6,376 nt of DNA from Lachnospiraceae bacterium. Lineage in GTDB: Bacteria; Bacillota; Clostridia; Lachnospirales; Lachnospiraceae. The notes under the pieces are model-generated. The model was not told where the DNA came from. It was given only the letters and a program-made list of their open reading frames with translations, and made no database searches. The translations under genes were made by a program, and so were the position numbers. Positions 1-5,176 of this stretch are shown here, piece by piece (position 1 is the first letter of the stretch; each line of letters starts with the position of its first letter). The stretch lies in NCBI GenBank assembly GCA_017613225.1, contig JAGAEH010000142.1, positions 1 to 6,376 on the forward strand. Reading direction: 5' to 3'.

Positions 1-186
1 GATCTGAAGCAGCTTCAGGACAGCAGCAGCTTTACCGAGCTTATGGTACGGCAGGAGGAGCAGAAGACCCTGCCTTTCGGAGAGATTTGGAACGAGTATT
101 GCCGCCGCTGCGGCGTTCCCGAAGACGGCAAGTGGTTTTCCAAGGTGCAGCGCTATGAAATAGAAGTATTGGAGGGAAGAGCATGA
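1..186 (+). CDS. rhaA: L-rhamnose isomerase, C-terminal 61 residues (5' end outside window)
   Basis: The frame is open from base 1 to TGA at 184-186 and reads DLKQLQDSSSFTELMVRQEE, then a stretch containing LPFGEIWNEYC and CGVPEDGKW. From knowledge of the family, this is the C-terminal tail of RhaA, whose members carry FTELMVRQEE, PFGxxWDEYC and CGVP in this order. RhaA is a cytoplasmic metal-dependent enzyme that converts L-rhamnose to L-rhamnulose. The catalytic and metal-binding part lies upstream and cannot be checked. The stop overlaps the rhaD start in ATGA (183-186), so the two are translationally coupled in one operon. A rhamnulokinase gene (rhaB) is expected upstream but is not in view. 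Identification is by recognition of a short but distinctive tail. Confidence 0.88.
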   Translation, partial: DLKQLQDSSSFTELMVRQEEQKTLPFGEIWNEYCRRCGVPEDGKWFSKVQRYEIEVLEGRA

Positions 187-995
187 AAGATATTATGACA
201 GCGCCTGTGGTCATGGAATTGATCCGCACCGTCACGAACATGTATGACCACGGCTGGGATGAGCGAAACGGCGGTAATGTGTCTGTTATGCTGGATGAAG
301 CAGAGCTGGCAGAATATCTGGATCTGACTCGCGTGCAGCGAACGATCCTCACGGGCTTTTCCGCGCCTGAGCTGGATGGCAGATATTTTCTTGTCACCGG
401 CACCGGGAAATACTTTAAAAACGTTCAATACGAACCCTGCAGGAATCTTGGTATTGTCCGCCTGAGAGATGGCGGAACGAACGCCGAGCTGCTCTGGGGC
501 TTTTCGGACGGTGGAAAGTTTACAAGCGAGTTCCCCGCCCACATGATGAGCCATGTGGCACGGCTTAGTGTTGAACCGCAAAACCGCATTGTGATGCACT
601 GCCATCCGGCCAATCTGCTGGCCATGACCTACGTTCACGACCTGGACGAAGTGAAGTTCACCCGCACTCTCTGGCAGATGTGCACAGAGTGCATCGTGGT
701 CTTCCCTGATGGCGTGAACGTCCTGCCCTGGATGCTCTGCGGCACCAACGAGATCGGCGAGGCCACTGCTAAAAAGATGGAGACCGCAAGGCTCGTGGTC
801 TGGGCCCAGCACGGTATCTACGGTGCGGGAAAGGACCTAGATGAGACCTTCGGTCTGATCGAGACTGCCGAAAAAGCCGCCGAGATCTACATGAAGATCG
901 CCCACCTGCCGCGCGTCAACACTATCACTGATGAGGCTATGCATCAATTAGAAGTCCACTTCGGGGTGAAAGCGCGAGAAGGGTATCTGGAATAA
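183..995 (+). CDS. rhaD: Rhamnulose-1-phosphate aldolase
   Basis: This 270-residue protein has the length usual for RhaD. It splits L-rhamnulose-1-phosphate into dihydroxyacetone phosphate and L-lactaldehyde, using Zn2+, in the cytoplasm. It is a class II aldolase/epimerase-fold enzyme. Visible hallmarks are WDERNGGN (residues 25-32, substrate-phosphate loop), TSEFPAH (114-120) with the catalytic Glu at E116, MHCHPANL with zinc ligands H139 and H141, the stretch FPDGVNVLPWM (174-184), and WAQHG with the third zinc ligand H210. These match E. coli E117, H141, H143 and H212, so the enzyme looks intact. The ATG at 183 is preceded by GGAGG (171-175) with 7-base spacing and overlaps the rhaA stop by 4 bases. 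No strong terminator directly follows; the next structure is the hairpin chain from about 1098. Confidence 0.97.
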   Translation: MKDIMTAPVVMELIRTVTNMYDHGWDERNGGNVSVMLDEAELAEYLDLTRVQRTILTGFSAPELDGRYFLVTGTGKYFKNVQYEPCRNLGIVRLRDGGTNAELLWGFSDGGKFTSEFPAHMMSHVARLSVEPQNRIVMHCHPANLLAMTYVHDLDEVKFTRTLWQMCTECIVVFPDGVNVLPWMLCGTNEIGEATAKKMETARLVVWAQHGIYGAGKDLDETFGLIETAEKAAEIYMKIAHLPRVNTITDEAMHQLEVHFGVKAREGYLE

Positions 996-1240
996 AGACA
1001 TGGCGGGACGAAGAGGCTGGGAAGATAGATCGTTTTCGGAACAGAGAGCGTGGACTCTACAACATATTAAAAATACGTATTTACGTGGTTTTTTAAGTGG
1101 AGCATAGGGGATTCTACGACTCGCCGGCACTTTGTGCCGGCTCGCATGTATACTTCGGCCAGCCAATCGGCCGTCGCCTGCGGCTAGGCCTCTTGGGGCC
1201 TCAGACAGAACTCCACCGGGGTTCTCATCCCAGCAGGCCG
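996..1240. other. Intergenic region without a gene (rhaD to tRNA terminator)
   Basis: No credible coding frame is present. Bases 996-1097 are plain; around 1065-1096 there is only a weak AT-rich hairpin (ACGT-ATTT-ACGT, then GGTTTTTT) that might slow rhaD transcription. From 1098 the sequence turns GC-rich and consists almost wholly of inverted repeats, annotated separately. The long open frame here (GTG at 1097) runs through hairpins and antisense to a tRNA and is not a real gene. Confidence 0.7.
1098..1240 (-). repeat. tRNA-tail plus hairpin-chain extragenic repeat
   Basis: Bases 1098-1114 (tggagcataggggattc) are identical to 1287-1303, the 3'-terminal 17 bases of the tRNA-Ala gene. Identity starts exactly at the discriminator base. 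It is followed by a chain of hairpins: 1123-1130/1134-1141 (8 bp, TTT loop), 1156-1160/1169-1173 (5 bp), 1186-1190/1197-1201 (5 bp) and 1207-1214/1218-1225 (8 bp with one G-U, 3-base loop). The look is that of an extragenic palindromic repeat with a captured tRNA end. Whether it recurs in the genome cannot be told from one window. A decayed second tRNA copy or an att-site remnant are alternatives. Strand is given by the tRNA orientation. Confidence 0.6.
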
Positions 1241-1288
1241 CATAGAAAAACACAGGACAACCTGACGGCTATCCTGTGTTTTTCTATG
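1241..1288 (-). terminator. Perfect 17-bp inverted repeat; intrinsic terminator of tRNA-Ala, probably bidirectional
   Basis: Arms 1241-1257 (catagaaaaacacagga) and 1272-1288 are exact reverse complements around a 14-base loop. Read on the minus strand, the core stem CACAGGA/TCCTGTG is followed by TTTTT directly downstream of the tRNA, which is the classic intrinsic form. The symmetry gives the plus strand the same stem and T-run, so it may also stop read-through from rhaD. The outer arm overlaps the last two bases of the mature tRNA (1287-1288). Confidence 0.85.
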
Positions 1289-1359
1289 GAGCATAGGGGA
1301 TTCGAACCCCTGACCTCCACACTGCCAGTGTGGCGCGCTCCCAACTGCGCTAATGCCCC
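1287..1359 (-). tRNA. tRNA-Ala (anticodon GGC)
   Basis: The reverse complement folds as a complete 73-base cloverleaf. The acceptor stem is GGGGCAT/ATGCTCC and contains the G3-U70 wobble that marks alanine tRNAs. The D arm is GCGC-AGTTGGGA-GCGC, the anticodon stem CCACA/TGTGG has loop CTGGCAG (anticodon GGC, reads GCC), the variable loop is short, and the T arm is AGGGG-TTCGAAT-CCCCT. The discriminator is A. CCA is not encoded, so it must be added by a CCA-adding enzyme. It has its own promoter (1391-1419) and terminator (1241-1288) and appears to be a single-gene unit. Confidence 0.97.
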
Positions 1360-1390
1360 GGGATGTGAGCTGTTTTTCTCACGCTTGCAC

Positions 1391-1419
1391 AGTATAGCAG
1401 TTTTATTCGGAACAATCAA
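1391..1419 (-). promoter_or_regulatory. Promoter of tRNA-Ala
   Basis: On the minus strand there is TTGATT (1414-1419) and TATACT (1391-1396), separated by exactly 17 bases, a good sigma-70/SigA match. The predicted start near 1384 gives a leader of about 25 bases before the tRNA 5' end at 1359. Confidence 0.72.
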
Positions 1420-1433
1420 GAAGAATTTTCAGA

Positions 1434-1462
1434 TTTACCGGAAAAAGAAAACGCCGTATAAT
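1434..1462 (+). promoter_or_regulatory. Promoter of the zinc-ribbon protein gene
   Basis: The -35 is TTTACC (1434-1439) and the -10 is a perfect TATAAT (1457-1462), with 17-base spacing. The predicted start near 1469 leaves a leader of about 32 bases before the ATG at 1501. It is divergent from, and 15 bases away from, the tRNA promoter. Confidence 0.75.
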
Positions 1463-1500
1463 GATACCTGCAAAAAGAACTGTACGGAGAAGTTGGAAAG

Positions 1501-2421
1501 ATGAGAAAATGCTCCAGATGCGGAAACAAGATCCATGAAGGTGAGCGTTACTGTACCGCCTGCGGCGCGCCATACTGGATGTCGAAACCGAGTTTCTGGT
1601 CCACCTTCGGCGGCAGGTTTTTGATCTCGGCTCTCTGTCTTGTGATGGTGGCGGGGCTGGTCCTTGGTGCCTGGCTCCTTATCAAAAGTTCGGATGATGG
1701 ACCATCGAAGGCCGCGGAGGGCAGTGAATCGACAAGGCAGAGCAGCGAAGCGGCGCAGACTCTGCCGGAAAGAACGTCGGAGAAGGAGACGGAACAGACC
1801 GAGGCTTCGAAGGAAAACGTGCCCGAAACAGAAGATACGCAGCCTGCCGAAGAGACGGAAGAGGCATCATCGGAAAAAAGATCCGACGGGCCGGCGGTCA
1901 ATACGGAGACGGCGCCGGGTCCGCAGCTGGAGACGACCACGGAACAGGAGACTCTGCCGACAGAGCCGGAGACCACAGTTGACGGAAAGGCGCTGATCCG
2001 GGGCGTCATAGGCGCAAAGGACAGCGCGGACATCAAATGGATCATCAACCGCTTCAGGGAAGTGGCCGACCATCTGAACAATTTCGACAGTGAGCCGATG
2101 GAGGACGGCACCAGGTATTACGAAAAGGGAAGCGGGGAGCTGGTCTGCGTTCAGCTCTACCGGAACGGCACCTATGAGGAATACTACTATGACAACGGCC
2201 ATCTGTTCTTCGCGGACTATTATTATGACAAGACGACGCTGAAGGGCCTGACCCGCTTCTATTATAAGGACGACATGATCATACGGTATTCCGAGCGCGA
2301 TAAGGGCCCGATCCACGATTATCCGGACGGGCTGGACCCGGAGCTCTTCCATATGTATTCCGGGGAGAGGGATCTGTTTACCAGCGGAAATCAGGAATTC
2401 TCGGCCGCGTGGGGCCAGTGA
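1501..2421 (+). CDS. Zinc-ribbon, single-pass membrane protein with Glu/Thr-rich linker, function unknown
   Basis: A 306-residue protein in four parts. Residues 1-24 form a zinc ribbon with C4-x2-C7 and C18-x2-C21. Residues about 39-62 form one hydrophobic membrane segment (FLISALCLVMVAGLVLGAWLL). Residues about 63-160 are a low-complexity linker rich in E, T, S and P. Residues about 165-306 form a compact, aromatic-rich domain with Tyr-rich strands (GTYEEYYYDNGHLFFADYYY, then TRFYYKDDMIIRY) that faintly recall MORN-type repeats. With the N-terminal ribbon in the cytosol, the linker and C-terminal domain would lie outside the membrane; this is inference. Such zinc-ribbon/membrane proteins are common in Clostridia and mostly uncharacterised. 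GGAGA at 1486-1490 and GGAAAG just before the ATG support the start. It has its own promoter and terminator and no operon partner to hint at a role. Confidence 0.85.
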   Translation: MRKCSRCGNKIHEGERYCTACGAPYWMSKPSFWSTFGGRFLISALCLVMVAGLVLGAWLLIKSSDDGPSKAAEGSESTRQSSEAAQTLPERTSEKETEQTEASKENVPETEDTQPAEETEEASSEKRSDGPAVNTETAPGPQLETTTEQETLPTEPETTVDGKALIRGVIGAKDSADIKWIINRFREVADHLNNFDSEPMEDGTRYYEKGSGELVCVQLYRNGTYEEYYYDNGHLFFADYYYDKTTLKGLTRFYYKDDMIIRYSERDKGPIHDYPDGLDPELFHMYSGERDLFTSGNQEFSAAWGQ

Positions 2422-2445
2422 CCTTCCGCCATCCGGGATCACCTC

Positions 2446-2464
2446 CGGTATTGAAAGAATACCG
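2446..2464. promoter_or_regulatory. 19-bp inverted repeat overlapping a -35 box (possible operator)
   Basis: CGGTATT (2446-2452) and AATACCG (2458-2464) are perfect reverse complements with spacer GAAAG. The centre contains the TTGAAA -35 box (2451-2456) of the candidate promoter for the DUF1015 gene. No T-run follows, so it is unlikely to be a terminator. It may be a binding site for a dimeric repressor or simply a hairpin in the 3' UTR of the upstream gene. Confidence 0.4.
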
Positions 2465-2479
2465 CCGATGTGCTAAAGT
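2451..2479 (+). promoter_or_regulatory. Candidate promoter of the DUF1015 gene
   Basis: TTGAAA (2451-2456, 5 of 6 consensus bases) lies 17 bases before TAAAGT (2474-2479, 4 of 6), which has an extended -10 TG at 2471-2472. The predicted start near 2486 is just before the terminator hairpin at 2488, which is odd. No better promoter is visible between that terminator and the gene; TATCAT at 2530-2535 lacks a -35 box and would start inside the ribosome binding site. Confidence 0.5.
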
Positions 2480-2487
2480 AAAAATGC

Positions 2488-2520
2488 GGGCTTCCGGGTA
2501 TTTGCCCGGGGGCCCTTTTT
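2488..2520 (+). terminator. Intrinsic terminator after the zinc-ribbon gene
   Basis: An 11-bp stem (2488-2498 with 2505-2515, two T-G wobbles) and 6-base loop are followed by TTTTT (2516-2520). This is a strong Rho-independent terminator, 66 bases after the stop codon. Confidence 0.88.
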
Positions 2521-2553
2521 CACAACTACTATCATGATCGAGAGGTAAAGGAA

Positions 2554-3828
2554 ATGGCAGACTTTAATGGTTTGGGATTCTATCCGGCGGATATTCTGCT
2601 GCCGGCCAAGGCGGACATGCACAAGTGGGCTGTGGTAGCCTGCGACCAGTTCACTTCACAGCCCGAGTACTGGGAAGAAGTCGACAGGATCGCGGGGGAC
2701 GAGCCCTCCACGCTGCGTCTGATCCTTCCGGAATCGAAGCTGAATGATCCCGATGTGGCTGATCAGATCGTCAAGATCAACGAGAACATGGAAAAGTATC
2801 TGGCGGAAGGCGTTTTCAAGACCTATCCCGATGCCCTGATCTACCTGGAGCGCACCCAGTCCGACGGCAGAGTCCGTCACGGCTTGGTGGGCAAGGTGGA
2901 CGTGGACTGCTACGATTTCACTCCCGGCAACGGCGCCCTGATCCGCGCCACCGAGGGCACCATCCTGGAGCGCATCCCTCCGCGCGTGCGCGTGCGCGAG
3001 AACGCCCCCATCGAACTGCCTCACATCATGCTGCTGATCGATGACCCGAAGAAGACCGTGATCGAGCCTCTGGCAGGCGACGAGGAGATGGAACTGGTCT
3101 ACGATTTCGATCTGATGATGAACGGCGGCCATCTGAAGGGATGGAAGCTGACCGAGAAGCAGAAGGAGAATGTGGCCAACGCGCTGCGCGCCCTTTGCAC
3201 TCCCGAGGCAATGGAAGAGAAATACGGCCTGAAGGACGCTGCGCCGCTGCTGTTCTGCGTGGGCGACGGCAACCACTCCCTGGCCACGGCCCAGCGCTGC
3301 TACAAGAACCTGAAGGCGGTCACTCCCGAGGAAGAGTGGGACAAGCTGCCGGCCCGCTACGCGCTGATCGAAGTGATGAACAACCACGATGACACGCTAG
3401 AGTTCGAGCCCATCCACCGCGTGATCTTCGGCGTGGACGCCGAGAAGCTGCTGAACGCTTTCAAGACTGCCTATCCGGACGCTTATGAGGGCCGCGGCGA
3501 AGGCCACTGCATCGAGTACACCTACGAAGGCCACAAGGGCTGCATCACCGTTCCCAATCCGAAGATGCAGCTGGCGGTGGGCACCCTGCAAACTTTCCTG
3601 GACGCCTATCTGAAGGAGAACGGCGGCGAGATCGACTACATTCACGGCGAGGACGTGACCGACGATCTGGGCAGCAAGCCCGGCAACATCGGATTCAAGC
3701 TGCCGGCCATGGGCAAGGACCAGCTGTTCAAGACCATCATCTCCGACGGCGTTCTGCCCAGGAAGACCTTCTCCATGGGCCATGCCCAGGACAAGAGATA
3801 CTACGTGGAGGCCAGGAAGATCCGCTAA
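2554..3828 (+). CDS. DUF1015 family protein (COG4198)
   Basis: The 424-residue protein is a full-length member of the DUF1015 family. Recognisable stretches are the N-terminal KWAVVACDQFTSQPEYW (24-40), LERTQSDGRVRHGLVGKVD (98-116), the signature VGDGNHSLATAQ (236-247), the stretch MNNHDDTLEFEPIHRV (275-290), IHGED (363-367) and the C-terminal LPRKTFSMGHA (401-411). No signal peptide or membrane segment is present, so it is cytosolic. The biochemical role is not established to my knowledge. The GDGNHS motif corresponds to DGHHR in other DUF1015 proteins, which resembles the DGHHR motif of ParB-like serine kinases (SerK/SbnI); that link is inference. AGAGGT at 2541-2546, 7 bases before the ATG, supports the start. 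Codon use is strongly biased to CTG, AAG, GAC and CGC, more than in rhaD, which suggests good expression. Confidence 0.92.
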   Translation: MADFNGLGFYPADILLPAKADMHKWAVVACDQFTSQPEYWEEVDRIAGDEPSTLRLILPESKLNDPDVADQIVKINENMEKYLAEGVFKTYPDALIYLERTQSDGRVRHGLVGKVDVDCYDFTPGNGALIRATEGTILERIPPRVRVRENAPIELPHIMLLIDDPKKTVIEPLAGDEEMELVYDFDLMMNGGHLKGWKLTEKQKENVANALRALCTPEAMEEKYGLKDAAPLLFCVGDGNHSLATAQRCYKNLKAVTPEEEWDKLPARYALIEVMNNHDDTLEFEPIHRVIFGVDAEKLLNAFKTAYPDAYEGRGEGHCIEYTYEGHKGCITVPNPKMQLAVGTLQTFLDAYLKENGGEIDYIHGEDVTDDLGSKPGNIGFKLPAMGKDQLFKTIISDGVLPRKTFSMGHAQDKRYYVEARKIR

Positions 3829-3861
3829 GGATCAGGCCAAAACAGCATAGAAAGCAGAAAG

Positions 3862-3888
3862 ACCGCTCCGGGAGACCGGGGCGGTTTT
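3862..3888 (+). terminator. Intrinsic terminator after the DUF1015 gene, short T-run
   Basis: A 10-bp stem (3862-3871 with 3876-3885, one T-G wobble) has a GAGA tetraloop and ends in TTTT. The stem is strong but the T-run is short and is followed by A, so partial read-through into bcp (starting 20 bases later) is plausible. No clear promoter is visible between the two genes. Confidence 0.75.
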
Positions 3889-3907
3889 AGAAAAAGGAGA
3901 GACAGCG

Positions 3908-4360
3908 ATGTTAGAGATCGGAACCAAGGCACCGGATTTTTCTTTGCCGGATCAGAACGGTGAGATGCGCAGCCTTGCGGAATTTCGCGGCCAGAAGGTG
4001 ATCCTGTACTTCTATCCGAAGGACATGACTTCGGGCTGCACGGCCCAGGCCTGCGGCTTCGCGGAGCGCTATCCGCAGTTTACGGAAAAAGGCGCGGTGG
4101 TGCTGGGGGTCAGCAAGGACACGGTGGCATCCCACAAAAAGTTTGAGCAGAAGTACGGCCTGCCCTTCCCGCTGCTGGCGGATCCGGGGCTGGAGGTGAT
4201 CCAGGCCTACGACGTCTGGAAGGAGAAGATGAACTACGGCAAGGTGACCAAGGGCGTGGTGCGGACCACCTACCTGATCGACGAGGAGGGCGTGATCTTG
4301 AAGGCTCTCGGCAAGGTGAAGGCGGCGGACAATCCCGCGCAGATGCTGGAACTGCTGTGA
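3908..4360 (+). CDS. bcp: Thioredoxin-dependent thiol peroxidase, Bcp/PrxQ-type peroxiredoxin
   Basis: The 150-residue protein has the normal length for Bcp. It reduces hydrogen peroxide and organic hydroperoxides at a cysteine and is recycled by thioredoxin, in the cytosol. APDFSLPDQNG (8-18) is the usual start of the fold. The active site is FYPKDMTSGCTAQAC (35-49), with T41, peroxidatic C44 and resolving C49 five residues on, matching E. coli C45/C50. R119 in VVRTTYLID (117-125) is the conserved active-site arginine. All catalytic residues are present, making it an atypical 2-Cys enzyme. AGGAGA at 3895-3900, 7 bases before the ATG, supports the start. Its TGA (4358-4360) overlaps the GTG of yaaA, so the two are coupled. 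Confidence 0.97.
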   Translation: MLEIGTKAPDFSLPDQNGEMRSLAEFRGQKVILYFYPKDMTSGCTAQACGFAERYPQFTEKGAVVLGVSKDTVASHKKFEQKYGLPFPLLADPGLEVIQAYDVWKEKMNYGKVTKGVVRTTYLIDEEGVILKALGKVKAADNPAQMLELL

Positions 4361-5097
4361 AGATCATCATTTCCCCGGCCAAAAAGATGCGGCGGGAACC
4401 GGAGGACCCTGCGCCTCTTGGCCTGCCTGTGTTTTTGGAGGACGCGGAGCGGCTGAGGAACTGGCTCCGCTCGCTTTCCTACGCGCAGCTGAAAAAGCTG
4501 TGGGCCTGCAACAACAAGATCGCGGAGCAGAACGTGGAGCGGCTGAAGCACATGGATCTGCGGCGGGATCTGACGCCGGCCCTTCTTTCCTACGACGGCA
4601 TCCAGTACCAGTACATGGCGCCGGCGGTGTTCGAGGACGGCCACTTTGACTACGTGCAGGAGCACCTGCGGATCCTGTCCGGCTTTTACGGGGTGGTGCG
4701 TCCCATGGACGGGGTGACGCCCTACCGGCTGGAGATGCAGGCGAAGGCGGCGGTGGACGGCTGCCGGGACCTGTACGAGTACTGGGGCGACCGGCTGTAC
4801 CTCGAAGTGATGGACGAGAGCCGGGTGGTGATCGATCTGGCCTCAAAGGAGTATTCCAGGTGCGTGGAGGCGCATTTGCGGCCCGGGGACCGCTTCGTGT
4901 CCTGCGTGTTCGGCGAGCTGGAGAACGGCAAGCCGGTGCAGAAGGGCGTCTATGCCAAAATGGCCCGGGGCGAGATGGTGCGCTTCATGGCGGAGCGGCA
5001 CATCGAGGACCCGGAGGAACTGAAGGAATTTGACGTGGATCACTACCGGTACAGCGAGGAACTATCAAAGGAAGATCTGCTGGTATTCGTGCGGTGA
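4357..5097 (+). CDS. yaaA: Peroxide stress protein YaaA
   Basis: The 246-residue protein belongs to the YaaA family (formerly DUF328/UPF0246; E. coli YaaA is 258 residues). E. coli YaaA is induced by peroxide and limits free intracellular iron, protecting DNA and proteins from Fenton damage; its exact chemistry is unsettled. Family marks are MKIIISPAKKM (1-11), HLRILSGFYGVVRPMDGVTP (103-122) followed by YRLEM (123-127), YWGD (142-145), VIDLASKEYS (158-167) and YAKMARGEMVRF (199-210). The start is GTG at 4357, overlapping the bcp stop in GTGA. No separate strong Shine-Dalgarno stands out, so it probably relies on ribosomes finishing bcp. Pairing with a thiol peroxidase supports a joint peroxide-defence role. 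GC content is high, like bcp. Confidence 0.95.
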   Translation: MKIIISPAKKMRREPEDPAPLGLPVFLEDAERLRNWLRSLSYAQLKKLWACNNKIAEQNVERLKHMDLRRDLTPALLSYDGIQYQYMAPAVFEDGHFDYVQEHLRILSGFYGVVRPMDGVTPYRLEMQAKAAVDGCRDLYEYWGDRLYLEVMDESRVVIDLASKEYSRCVEAHLRPGDRFVSCVFGELENGKPVQKGVYAKMARGEMVRFMAERHIEDPEELKEFDVDHYRYSEELSKEDLLVFVR

Positions 5098-5114
5098 AGC
5101 GCGGCAAAAATGAA

Positions 5115-5149
5115 AAAGGCAGGACCGTTCTTGCGGCGGTCCTGCCTTT
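5115..5149. terminator. Bidirectional terminator between yaaA and araD
   Basis: Perfect 13-bp arms (5115-5127 and 5137-5149) surround a 9-base loop. On the minus strand the stem runs into TTTTT (complement of 5113-5117) and a second T-run, a strong terminator for araD. On the plus strand it ends in TTTATA, weaker but usable for yaaA. It sits 17 bases after the yaaA stop and 27 bases beyond the araD stop. Confidence 0.9.
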
Positions 5150-5176
5150 ATAGCCTGGAGGACGCGAAGGCGCCTC

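Noticed and set aside
1065..1096. A terminator for the rhamnose operon
   Set aside because: The stem is only about 4 bp of ACGT with mismatches before the T-run; too weak to call as a feature.
1098..1240. A second tRNA gene
   Set aside because: Only the 3'-terminal 17 bases match; no anticodon arm, D arm or 5' acceptor strand follows.
1098..1303. An intact integrative element at tRNA-Ala
   Set aside because: The 17-base direct repeats enclose under 200 bases with no integrase or other gene; at most a remnant.
1097..1504. A 135-codon plus-strand open frame starting MEHRGFYDSP and later repeating MEHRGFEPL
   Set aside because: It starts with GTG in the tRNA-tail copy, runs through hairpins and antisense to the tRNA-Ala gene, and past its promoter. 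The repeated MEHRGF is just the duplicated tRNA end in translation. Such peptides are a familiar misannotation.
1664..1996. An Arg-rich plus-strand open frame inside the zinc-ribbon gene
   Set aside because: It is an out-of-frame reading of the E/T-rich linker codons and lacks a ribosome binding site; the main frame has a clear domain structure.
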